A stretch of DNA of 11,141 bases from Cephalothrix spiralis (GCA_032353305.1 JAUCNG010380592.1:1-11141), one strand, 5' to 3'; counted from the stretch's first letter, positions 1 through 7,953 are shown. The notes: generated by a model not told the origin, from the sequence alone. Program-made: numbers and translations.

Positions 1-704
<704 letters not shown>

Positions 705-1011
705 TCAGGGTCCACACTTTTTCCTGAAACAATTTCCCTGATTTTTTCAGGAGAACTTTCAGAAAACAAAATTCCATGACTAGACATAACAAGCACTGCT
801 TTATATTTTGCGGTTAACCGTCACCAAAACATTTGTAGCGAAAAGTCAATACTTCAAACTTTTCCAGTTTTTTTACACATTTTCCAAAATATCCATAACA
901 TTTTGATCTATTTTCCTGACTTTTCTGGTAACTATGCAACTACTAAGAGCAAGCACAGTTGGTTAGTAAAAGAGCCATTATCAATGCCAATGAAACGAGT
1001 TCAAAGAGATA

Positions 1012-1147
1012 CAATTGTACCATGAAGTATTGTGTTAAGATAAATAATTATCATAATAGCAAAATAATACTTTCTGGGCATCTATTTTGGCACCATCGTA
1101 ACCAAAGAAAATATTTAAAATTTTAATTGGCTTTCAAAGGTGCCCAC
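1012..1147 (+). repeat. Dispersed repeat family, copy 1
   Basis: First of five copies of a repeat of about 135-160 bp. The shared core reads AATAATACTTTCTGGGCA, then TTTTGGCACCATCGTAACC, and ends TTGGCTTTCAAAGGTGCCCA. The 3' half is nearly identical to copies 2 and 3, while the 5' half (GTACCATGAAGTATTG) has drifted. Strand is given only as the orientation shared by all copies. No coding potential was seen. The family is unknown to me. Confidence 0.85.
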
Positions 1148-1253
1148 AAATAAACGTGTCAGTTACAATTTGAAAATTCCAGACCACAAATAATTTATCA
1201 CAACTTCTCCAAAAGTTTTGTTTATCAAACTCAGTCAATGAAAGAAAAATACT

Positions 1254-1412
1254 AATCTGATAGACATTTGGGATACGATTGTACCATTAAGTATTATAGT
1301 TAAAATAAATAATCATCATAATAGCAAAATAATACTTTCTGGGCATCTATTTTGGCACCATCGTAACCAAAGAAAATATTTAAAATTTTAATTGGCTTTC
1401 AAAGGTGCCCAC
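1254..1412 (+). repeat. Dispersed repeat family, copy 2
   Basis: Second copy, in the same orientation as copy 1, and the best match to copy 3. The similarity starts further upstream than in copy 1, at CTGATAGACATTTGGG before GATTGTACCATTAAG, and ends at GGTGCCCAC. Copies 2 and 3 are 178 bp apart start to start and share this extended left end, so they probably arose by local duplication or represent a longer unit. Confidence 0.87.
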
Positions 1413-1431
1413 AAATATAAACTAAAGCACA

Positions 1432-1590
1432 AATCTGGTAGACATTTAGGATACGATTGTACCATTAAGTATTATAGCTAAAATAAATAATCATCATAAT
1501 AGCAAAATAATACTTTCTGGGTATTTATTTTGGCACCATCGTAACCAAAGAAAATATGTAAAATTTTAATTGGCTTTCAAAGGTGCCCAC
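1432..1590 (+). repeat. Dispersed repeat family, copy 3
   Basis: Third copy, including the extended left end (CTGGTAGACATTTAGG) and the conserved right end (TTGGCTTTCAAAGGTGCCCA). Its right end is followed after about 80 bp by a minus-strand tRNA-like sequence. Read on the minus strand, this copy would lie downstream of that tRNA-like head, so it could be a SINE body. The other four copies have no such head beside them, which argues for simple adjacency. Confidence 0.87.
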
Positions 1591-1673
1591 TTACTATTAT
1601 AACTATTTAAATTGTATTTACATTGCTCACTTAACATGTATACCTTCAGAAGTAAACGACGATTTAGATTACG

Positions 1674-1745
1674 TTATCAAGCTTGGTATCGAACCTGGGG
1701 TGCTTGCAGTGCAGGCGAGAATGCTAACCACTTCACTAATCTGCT
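1674..1745 (-). mobile_element. tRNA-Gly-like SINE head (pol III A and B boxes)
   Basis: On the minus strand, TAGTGAAGTGG (1738-1728) fits the A-box consensus TRGYNNARNNG at every position, and GGTTCGATACC (1695-1685) fits the B-box consensus GGTTCGANNCC. Their 54-bp span equals that in a real tRNA. The stretch between them, with AGTGGTTAG and ATTCTCGCCTGC, resembles animal tRNA-Gly(GCC), with GCC at the anticodon position. The predicted acceptor ends do not pair and the T-stem is imperfect, so this is a SINE head or tRNA pseudogene, not a working tRNA. An AT-rich tail (to about 1591) may be the rest of the element; its true end and target-site duplications were not found. Confidence 0.72.
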
Positions 1746-2003
1746 CGCGAATTCTTGCAATAAAGCACTGGTTTATGAACAACCATGACCACCATGCCGT
1801 GTTTTAGGACTGCGCGCTACATTTGTACAGTTCGTATATTAAAATCGTCCAAAAACCCTAAAAATACACAAAAACGTTCAAATTCACGATACAGTGTGAT
1901 AATAAACAATGTACGCTTAGTTAATATTTCTATAAAAATTACTCCGGGTTCGTGAAATAACTCGTAAATATTTATAGAAATAACCACGACTTGTACAGTA
2001 ATC

Positions 2004-2491
2004 CTTGAATAATAACTTAAGTTTGTACCATACCGCTTAATTAGTAGCATCCGCATCAAAAATAGCTCACTTGGAATAAAGAATTTCAAGGGTTGATGAG
2101 TCAGTTTATTAGTTTATTTCCGATAAGCTATCGTTTGAAACAAATCGCGACACTATGTACTGTGCTCATTTTTAGCTTTAAAAAATATTAATCATTTAAC
2201 CTAATGTTTATTTTCCAATAACAAAAACACGACTATATACGACAACTTTGTTTTTTTGACTTCGACCTCCGGGCCCAAGATCATAGCTCGGCCCCTAATT
2301 TGAAATTCGTTGCAAACTGATCGTACTATTGTAGCTCATGGTCTAATGAAGCTTCCGTATAAGTTGTATTAAGCTCGGATCAAAACCCTAGGAGGAGATA
2401 CATTTGGCCCTAGGGTAAAAAAAATGCCAAAGAATGAGGTTTTTGGCCCATAACGCCGGCCCAAATGCTCCGATCAAAAAAAAGTTAAAAA
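2004..2491 (+). repeat. Flanking direct repeat A (upstream of the ankyrin-kinase gene)
   Basis: This stretch recurs downstream of the nested gene. Blocks shared with repeat B, in the same order, include TTGAATAATAACTT, GTACCATACCGCTTAATTAG, AACAAATCGCGACA, TCGGCCCCTAATT and AGGAGGAGATA followed by ATTTGGCCCTA. Its second half also matches repeat C (CCGTATAA.TTGTATTAAGC, GAGGTTTTTGGCCCAT, AAATGCTCCGATC). A small hairpin, ACCCTAGG/CCTAGGGT, lies at 2395-2402 and 2419-2426. No open reading frame of note. It could be one end of a duplicated or mobile unit, or a separate dispersed repeat. Confidence 0.8.
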
Positions 2492-2837
2492 GAGTTCCTT
2501 ATAATCGGCTCAGATACAGTAAAAAAATTTCACGCAAATAGATTAATGCTTACTACCAAGACACCCGTCCACCCGGCCATAGCATAAGCTCACTATTGGA
2601 ACTTCGTACCAAGCTCGGTACCAAGTGAGCTAAAAATCGGAAAATTAGACAAGTATCAATATCCTGCCCAGTGCCCATGGTCCATCATTTACTATGTCTA
2701 GGTATTTAGTCCACCATAGTATTAAAAGTATATCTTCGAAACATCAAAACATTTATTTTACTATCCTACCATGCACAATGTATCATGATTGATGTACGTG
2801 TCTTTTTATAAACACAATCGATCAGCATGGGCTAAAT

Positions 2838-2883
2838 GCTTCAAAAAACCTATTCACTGAAAAATGATCAGGTTTTTTGAAGC
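2838..2883. repeat. Perfect 14-bp inverted repeat just upstream of the TATA box
   Basis: Arms GCTTCAAAAAACCT (2838-2851) and AGGTTTTTTGAAGC (2870-2883) are exact reverse complements around an 18-nt loop. The right arm ends 12 bp before the TATA box of the ankyrin-kinase gene. It may be an operator-like site for a dimeric factor, a transposon trace or a hairpin; the sequence does not decide which. Confidence 0.8.
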
Positions 2884-2895
2884 CAACATTATAAG

Positions 2896-2905
2896 TATAT
2901 AAAAG
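2896..2905 (+). promoter_or_regulatory. TATA box of the ankyrin-kinase gene
   Basis: TATATAAAAG is a strong TATA-box match. It lies 82 bp before the ATG at 2988, so initiation about 30 bp downstream would give a 5' leader of roughly 55-65 nt. The start codon has A at -3 and G at +4 (AATATGG), a good initiation context. No intron is needed between promoter and start. This suggests the gene carries its own promoter rather than being a promoterless retrocopy. Confidence 0.6.
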
Positions 2906-2987
2906 AGTAGATATAAAAGAAATAATCAACACATTGCCTAAAGTTGATATACAAATTTATTAACTTCTCGGATTAATTCAAATCAAT

Positions 2988-4076
2988 ATGGATACAGGAT
3001 ACACTCAAGGATATTCTTCACAAGCATTTGACATCCGTCTTGCTTTGTCAGGTGCTTTACTTATGCTAAAAATAATGAAAAACGGCGGCAATAAAAAAGA
3101 TTTTTTGCTTCGAACTGTTATAAATGGATATAGAGACATTACTAAATATCTTATTGAATCTGATGAAGATATGAATATCACTTTTGAAAATGAAAATATT
3201 ACGCTGTTAAATATGGCTACAGTTCTAGGTAATGTAGAGATGGTTAAGGTACTAATTGAAAAGAAGGCAGATGTAAATCATGCTGGCAATGATGGTTGTA
3301 CAGCACTAATCCTTGCGGCTGATAATGGGCATTTAGACTGTTTGAAATACCTTGTACAAAACAATGCAGATGTAAATCATGCTAAAAATAATGGTGTTAC
3401 AGCACTGATTTTTGCGGCTCAAAATGATCATTTAGACTGTTTAGAATACCTTATACAAAATAATGCAGATACAAATCATGCTAACAATGATGGTTGGACA
3501 GCACTAATGTTTTCAGCTCAAAATGGCCATTTAGACTGTTTAAAATACCTTATACAAAATAATGCAGATACAAATCATGTTAACAATGATGGTGTGACAG
3601 CACTAATGTATTCAGCTCAAAATGGCCATTTAGACTGTTTAGAATACCTTAAACAAAACAATGCCGATGTAAATCATGCTAAATATAGTGGTAGGACAGC
3701 ACTGTTTTATGCGGCACAAAATGGTCATTTAGACTGTTTGAAATTCCTTATACAAAATAATGCAGATGTAAATCATGCTGACAATGATGGTTGTACAGCA
3801 CTGTTAATTGCGGCTGCAAATGGTCATATAGACTATTTAGAATACCTTATACAAAACAAAGCAGATGTAAATCATACTAACAATGATGGTTTTACAGGAC
3901 TGTTCTATGCGGCTGAAAATGGTCATCTAGACTGTTTAAAATACCTTATACAAAATAATGTAGATACAAATCATGCTAACAAAGATGGTGTGACAGCACT
4001 AATTTTTTCAGCTCAAAATGGCGATTTAGACTGTTTGAAATTCCTTATTCAAAACAATGCAGAATTGCAGATGTAA
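2988..4076 (+). CDS. Ankyrin-repeat half of a nested ankyrin-kinase gene
   Basis: This 362-codon open frame encodes an N-terminal leader (about residues 1-34), two divergent ankyrin repeats (about 35-67 and 68-100) and then an array of 33-residue repeats at 101, 134, 167, 200, 233, 266, 299 and 332. Each array unit follows the DGxTAL-AAQNGHLDCLKYL-QNNADVNH pattern, with the TAL and helix-turn positions of ankyrin repeats. Ankyrin arrays bind protein partners; no partner can be inferred. No signal peptide or membrane segment is seen, so a cytosolic or nuclear protein is likely. The frame ends abnormally in the last repeat (NNAELQM, then TAA at 4074), where an 8-bp near-duplication shifts the frame. 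The next frame continues the same repeat and leads into a kinase, so this is half of a larger gene. It runs antisense inside a DHX15 intron. The ATG was chosen for its start context and the upstream TATA box. Confidence 0.88.
   Translation: MDTGYTQGYSSQAFDIRLALSGALLMLKIMKNGGNKKDFLLRTVINGYRDITKYLIESDEDMNITFENENITLLNMATVLGNVEMVKVLIEKKADVNHAGNDGCTALILAADNGHLDCLKYLVQNNADVNHAKNNGVTALIFAAQNDHLDCLEYLIQNNADTNHANNDGWTALMFSAQNGHLDCLKYLIQNNADTNHVNNDGVTALMYSAQNGHLDCLEYLKQNNADVNHAKYSGRTALFYAAQNGHLDCLKFLIQNNADVNHADNDGCTALLIAAANGHIDYLEYLIQNKADVNHTNNDGFTGLFYAAENGHLDCLKYLIQNNVDTNHANKDGVTALIFSAQNGDLDCLKFLIQNNAELQM
3288..4061 (+). repeat. Tandem array of 99-bp ankyrin-coding units
   Basis: Units start at 3288, 3387, 3486, 3585, 3684, 3783, 3882 and 3981, with an exact 99-bp period and no indels until the break after 4061. 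Neighbouring units share long identical runs (for example CATTTAGACTGTTT and CCTTATACAAAA), including silent positions. That points to recent tandem expansion or gene conversion. The two ankyrin repeats before the array and those after it are much more divergent. Confidence 0.9.
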
Positions 4077-4102
4077 GTCATACTAGCGATGATGGTAACT
4101 CA

Positions 4103-5629
4103 GTGCTATCTAGTTCAGCAAAAAACGGTCATTTGGAATGTGTTAAATTCATTTTAAAGCAAGATGCAATAAGTAATGACTTTTTTGTATCTTTTCGAGG
4201 TTTTCAGTCTTTAGGGCTTGCTGCAATAAATGGACATGTCAATGTTCTAATAACTATCACTAAAGCTAAATACAATACAAACCACGAACCCGAAGAAGAT
4301 GTTAACAGTTACTCAATTGACACTGATTTTGGAAATCGTCTTCCGATTCATATTGAAAACGTAAAAAAGTGTTGTAAAATAATGAAAGACCTCAGAGATA
4401 TCAGAAACAATGATATTGAAACAATAGGAGGGTGGATATACCGACTTGAAAAGCGAATATCTGATCTTAATCGTTTAGTAGAACAAAAGAATGAGCTGTC
4501 GAAACATTTCAAAAGCGCAAATCTCTCTGCAAATGACCTACGTGACATGATAGACGGCATTGTCATATCTAAAGAAAATGAAGTTATTATGAAATCATTT
4601 AAAATACAAGATCGCATATTGGGTAAAGGATCTTTTGGAGTAGTTAGGTGGGGTATTACAGATGACAAAATTCATCAAAAAGTTGCGATTAAATGTATTG
4701 ACTTTCAAAAAAATAAAAACATTCTTCCCCTTCTTGACCAAGAAACTGAATGCCTAATAGAGCTGCGTCATGAGTTCCTTGTAAGTTTCTTTGGCCATAA
4801 ATTGCGCTATGATAACGATCTAGAAAAAACAATGGTTTACATAGTTACTGAACTATGTCGCGAGGATCTTTATGACTTTTATATTAAGGATGGCTACATA
4901 AATAAAAGGAATCCAAGACATTCTACTGATTTTGCATCGACTTTACAGCAGTATGTTAATCATGCCATTCAAATTGCCAGTGGAATGGAATATGTCCATT
5001 CCAAATCGTATGTTCATAAAGACATTAAACTGCGGAACATTCTTCTCAGTTTTGACAACAAGGTGAAGATTTGTGACTTTGGTCTTGCCAATATTTTGGA
5101 AAGTGGTGTGGAGGAAACAAAACACTTTAAAGGTACCGAATTGTACTCAGCGCCCGAGGTCCTGAAGGTACCACGCAGATATTCATCGGCCTCTGACCAA
5201 TTTTCCTTTGGTCTTATTTTAGTAGAGATGTACGTCGGTCAGTCGTACTACAAACTGGACCCATTTGATAAATATCCAAGATGTGAATTTAGCACATTAC
5301 TTAAAGATGGTACAACGCCTGGAATAGGTGATCCAACACGGGAAATTGAAAAGGTGATCGCATCAATCGTGAATGGATGCTTAGAGTATGACTTTGATAA
5401 ACGCTTATCAGCTAAGACTACTAAAATGCGGTTTAAAGACGTACTGAAAGAACTTCAGTCTGAAAACCCTGACCTAAGTCCTTTGAAAATGAATGAATAC
5501 GAAGTACCAGATGTAAGTGACACTATCATAGATTTATTTAGTCAAACTCAGACCTCAAATGATTATGTGCAACCAGCAAGTACTCTTTTCAAATGTGGCA
5601 CCAAAAATGCAACTAGTTCAATGAAGTGA
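4103..5629 (+). CDS. Kinase half: last ankyrin repeats, helical linker, Ser/Thr-type protein kinase
   Basis: This frame begins without an ATG and is open back to at least 4073, continuing the ankyrin array. Residues count from 4103. About 1-60 are the last two ankyrin repeats. About 75-140 are charged and helical, possibly coiled coil. About 166-455 form a kinase domain with glycine loop GKGSFG (174-179), VAIK lysine K197, probable helix-C glutamate E214, catalytic loop HKDIKLRN (D307, K309, N312), DFG at 325-327, GTELYSAPE (APE 350-352), D365 of the SDQFSFG segment and R434. A Ser/Thr-rich tail follows. Catalytic residues are present, but HRD is HKD, a non-RD variant. The catalytic-loop lysine and the GTxxYxAPE segment favour Ser/Thr specificity; a TKL-like group is an inference. 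The order ankyrin-then-kinase is like TNNI3K or ILK and opposite to RIPK4 and ANKK1. It would need frame restoration or splicing to join the first half. Confidence 0.88.
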   Translation: MLSSSAKNGHLECVKFILKQDAISNDFFVSFRGFQSLGLAAINGHVNVLITITKAKYNTNHEPEEDVNSYSIDTDFGNRLPIHIENVKKCCKIMKDLRDIRNNDIETIGGWIYRLEKRISDLNRLVEQKNELSKHFKSANLSANDLRDMIDGIVISKENEVIMKSFKIQDRILGKGSFGVVRWGITDDKIHQKVAIKCIDFQKNKNILPLLDQETECLIELRHEFLVSFFGHKLRYDNDLEKTMVYIVTELCREDLYDFYIKDGYINKRNPRHSTDFASTLQQYVNHAIQIASGMEYVHSKSYVHKDIKLRNILLSFDNKVKICDFGLANILESGVEETKHFKGTELYSAPEVLKVPRRYSSASDQFSFGLILVEMYVGQSYYKLDPFDKYPRCEFSTLLKDGTTPGIGDPTREIEKVIASIVNGCLEYDFDKRLSAKTTKMRFKDVLKELQSENPDLSPLKMNEYEVPDVSDTIIDLFSQTQTSNDYVQPASTLFKCGTKNATSSMK

Positions 5630-5701
5630 TACATAACTTGTTGACACAAGACTGAACCAAGAACTATTAATAACTTTAATTGGGCTATACAACAGCATGA
5701 T

Positions 5702-6148
5702 TCTTGAATAATAACTTCGGTTTGTTCAACTATGTACCATACCGCTTAATTAGTAGCATCGCATAGAAAATACGCCAATAGGCGTGAAGCTCACTTAGAA
5801 TAGAGAATATATATATATAAATTGTTTATTTAAGTGCCACCACCACATAACACATAGCACAATATATCAAGGGTTGACGAGTCAATTTATTTCCGATCGT
5901 TTAAAACAAATCGCGACATTCTGTGCTAATTTTTAGCTATAACCATAATATTAATAAAAAATATTCCTAATCTGACCTTTAATGACTTTTGACCTCGACC
6001 TTCGGGCCCAAGGTCATAGTCCGGCCCCTAATTGGAATTTTGTTGCAAACTGGTCGTACCTTTGCAGCCCATGATCCATTTAAGTTACATTCAATTGGGA
6101 TCAAAACCCGAGGAGGAGATAGATTTGGCCCTAAGGACCAAAAATACC
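5702..6148 (+). repeat. Flanking direct repeat B (downstream of the ankyrin-kinase gene)
   Basis: Starts 73 bp after the kinase stop and matches repeat A in the same orientation and block order, from TTGAATAATAACTT to GAGGAGGAGATAGATTTGGC. Relative to A it has an extra segment of roughly 60 bp with an (AT)n run at 5807-5819 and a GTGCCACCACCACATAA stretch. Similarity is clear but imperfect, so the duplication is not recent. It may also serve as the 3' flank of the gene. Confidence 0.78.
5953..5958 (+). terminator. Possible poly(A) signal AATAAA for the ankyrin-kinase gene
   Basis: The first canonical AATAAA I noticed downstream of the kinase stop codon, about 325 bp away, inside repeat B. 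The hexamer is common in AT-rich DNA, so this is weak evidence without transcript data. Confidence 0.25.
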
Positions 6149-6254
6149 TATTACCGTATGTCCTTTAATGACCTCAAGCATCGAAAATATTATTAACTTT
6201 AGCGAAAAACGATTTTTCTTTTTGTGTCTTAGAATTTCATAAGCTATCCATTAA

Positions 6255-6470
6255 AAAAACCGCGACTCTCTACGACGACTTTGACTTTTTGACCTGAACA
6301 TCCTGGCCTAAGGTCATAGCTCGGCCCCTAATTTGAAATTCGTCCGTGGTCAAATGAAGTTTCCGTATAAATTGTATTAAGCTTGAAGGTCCAAAAAAAA
6401 TGTCAAAAATGAGGTTTTTGGCCCATTACGCCGGGCTAAATGCTCCGATCGAAAAACGGTTAAAAATGGT
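6255..6470 (+). repeat. Direct repeat C, second downstream copy related to A
   Basis: Repeats the second half of A: CGACTNTNTACGAC, AAGGTCATAGCTCGG, CCCCTAATTTGAAATTCGT, GTATTAAGCT, AAAAATGAGGTTTTTGGCCC and AAATGCTCCGATC. It lacks the AGGAGGAGATA segment that A and B share. B and C have corresponding starts about 300 bp apart, so the family may have tandem units. No coding content. Confidence 0.75.
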
Positions 6471-6584
6471 AATAAGCCATTCCGATACTCTAGTTTATCT
6501 GAATGTAAATGCAAAAAAGTATTCAGAGTAAGGGTACCGGAATGTCGAAGAGCACGAAGATTAGGAGCATTTCATATAGGTTAT

Positions 6585-6823
6585 ACCAGGTGCCTATAGT
6601 AAGAGGTGCTCTCTTCTAGTCATAGATCGTTCAGATGATCTGTGGCGATATCTTGTATCAGTGATGAGTACTTAGACACATCTGTTTAGCACGATCTACA
6701 AAACTGCAGTGTAAGGTTATATGTTATCTAAATCAACATGGGGTAATGCGTCACCGATGATCTGATGTAATCTATTAGATTTTAGTACTAAGTAGAGAAC
6801 ACCTCTTACTATAGGCACTTGGT
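6585..6823. mobile_element. MITE-like element with 30-bp terminal inverted repeats
   Basis: The left end (6585-6614), beginning ACCAGGTGCCTATAGTAAG, is the reverse complement of the right end (6794-6823) with two mismatches over 30 bp. The element is about 239 bp and has no open frame, as expected for a non-autonomous DNA transposon. TAT lies on both sides (6582-6584 and 6824-6826), a possible 3-bp target duplication, and the wider GGTTATAC flank also recurs. The superfamily cannot be assigned. Its right end is only 22 bp from a DHX15 exon. Confidence 0.78.
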
Positions 6824-6825
6824 TA

Positions 6826-7059
<234 letters not shown>

Positions 7060-7117
7060 TTAGTCGAAGCGGTTTCTTCATTTGAGAACTACATTAACAT
7101 AACAACTACCAAGAGTT

Positions 7118-7168
7118 AATATTCACAGTGAATATTCACTCATCCTACTACTAGTGAATTAATTCACT
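7118..7168. repeat. Pair of palindromes built on the motif GTGAAT/ATTCAC
   Basis: AATATTCAC-A-GTGAATATT (7118-7136) is a 9-bp inverted repeat with a 1-bp centre. AGTGAATTAATTCACT (7153-7168) is a perfect 16-bp palindrome. ATTCAC or its complement occurs five times in about 50 bp. The cluster lies 11 bp before the target-site duplication of the hAT-like element. It may be a binding-site cluster or a hairpin-prone insertion hot spot; function unknown. Confidence 0.7.
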
Positions 7169-7184
7169 GACTATACAATACTGT

Positions 7185-7592
7185 CAGGCCTCATAGACAT
7201 TTTTTCTATCTCAATTTTAGGAGATTTTTTGAGCATGAGATTTTCAAGCAATTTATGAGATTTTATGATAATATGAGTGGATTTTCTATTAACTTTCCTT
7301 TACTATAAACATTGTATTTTCGCTTTTCAATAAATCAATATAATCTATGCATATACTTAGATCTAATTAAGGGACTCAAACCATAATAAGTTTTTATTTT
7401 TTGGCCAGCGCTTTTGCACAAATAAACTTAAAATTATAAAATCTTAAGCCGAGCGAAGCAAGAAATATTTTGACATTTTTACACCATTATCATCAAATAG
7501 GATATATGAGATTTTAGGAGAAATGGTCATATTTTAGGAGGATAAGTCATATTTTAGGATATCCTAAAATTTTAGGAGAACTATGAGGCCTG
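7185..7592. mobile_element. hAT-like non-autonomous DNA transposon (408 bp)
   Basis: The ends are exact 12-bp inverted repeats: CAGGCCTCATAG (7185-7196) and CTATGAGGCCTG (7581-7592). TACTGT directly flanks both sides (7179-7184 and 7593-7598), a 6-bp target-site duplication. The terminal CAG and a duplication in the 5-8 bp range fit hAT-type elements, which usually make 8 bp, so the superfamily is an inference. Inside, ATTTTAGGAG-type motifs occur at 7214, 7511, 7531, 7551 and 7569, and ATGAGATTTT at 7235, 7255 and 7506, many spaced by 20 bp. Such subterminal repeats are typical transposase-binding sites in hAT elements. No transposase open frame is present. Confidence 0.82.
7511..7570 (+). 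repeat. 20-bp tandem repeat and 20-bp palindrome inside the hAT-like element
   Basis: Three units start with ATTTTAGGA at 7511, 7531 and 7551, exactly 20 bp apart; the first two also share a TCAT end. The last unit, ATTTTAGGATATCCTAAAAT (7551-7570), is a perfect 20-bp palindrome. These are probably subterminal recognition sites of the element. Confidence 0.8.
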
Positions 7593-7953
7593 TACTGTAC
7601 AAACAAATACTTCATGCAAAATTGTTTGTTTTTTCAAAGCAAAATACAGTTTTGTATTGACTTAATCGTTAAATATTTCGATGATATATTGTTGAAAAAG
7701 TACACAACTGGTACTAAATTCAAAGACTGCAAATCCTAGTTGTTCTGTGAAATCGGCTTCGACTAAGCTGACGGGAAAGGGACGGGGGATAAAGGGGGAG
7801 TTGTAACCGGAGACACCAAAATGAGTTGCATTTTACTTTTCTATTTAATGTAACATGACAACGTGTTCTTCTCTAATAAATATTAAACTTAGTCTGTATT
7901 TATTTGTGTATTAATCATATAATTATGTATGACATGCATGTTTTTGTTTGTGT

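Noticed and set aside
706-935. Possible hAT-type element beginning CAGGGTCCACA, rich in TTTTCC/CCTGA motifs.
   Set aside because: The right end is not a clear partner (TGGTAACTATG at best) and no target duplication was found. The small inverted pair TCCTGAAA/TTTCAGGA at 722-752 alone is too weak.
1674-1745. Functional tRNA-Gly gene.
   Set aside because: The acceptor ends do not pair and the T-stem is imperfect, so only the promoter boxes are tRNA-like.
1583-1807. 74-codon open frame on the plus strand.
   Set aside because: It crosses the end of repeat copy 3 and the antisense tRNA-like SINE head; no protein similarity was recognised.
1817-2089. 90-codon minus-strand open frame.
   Set aside because: AT-rich, no recognisable family, and overlaps the start of repeat A.
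4348-4668. 106-codon minus-strand open frame.
   Set aside because: Antisense shadow of the kinase linker and glycine loop; the plus-strand frame has clear domain motifs.
2004-6148. LTR retrotransposon with A and B as long terminal repeats.
   Set aside because: No gag, protease, reverse transcriptase or integrase between the repeats, no clear TG...CA ends, and A and B differ too much.
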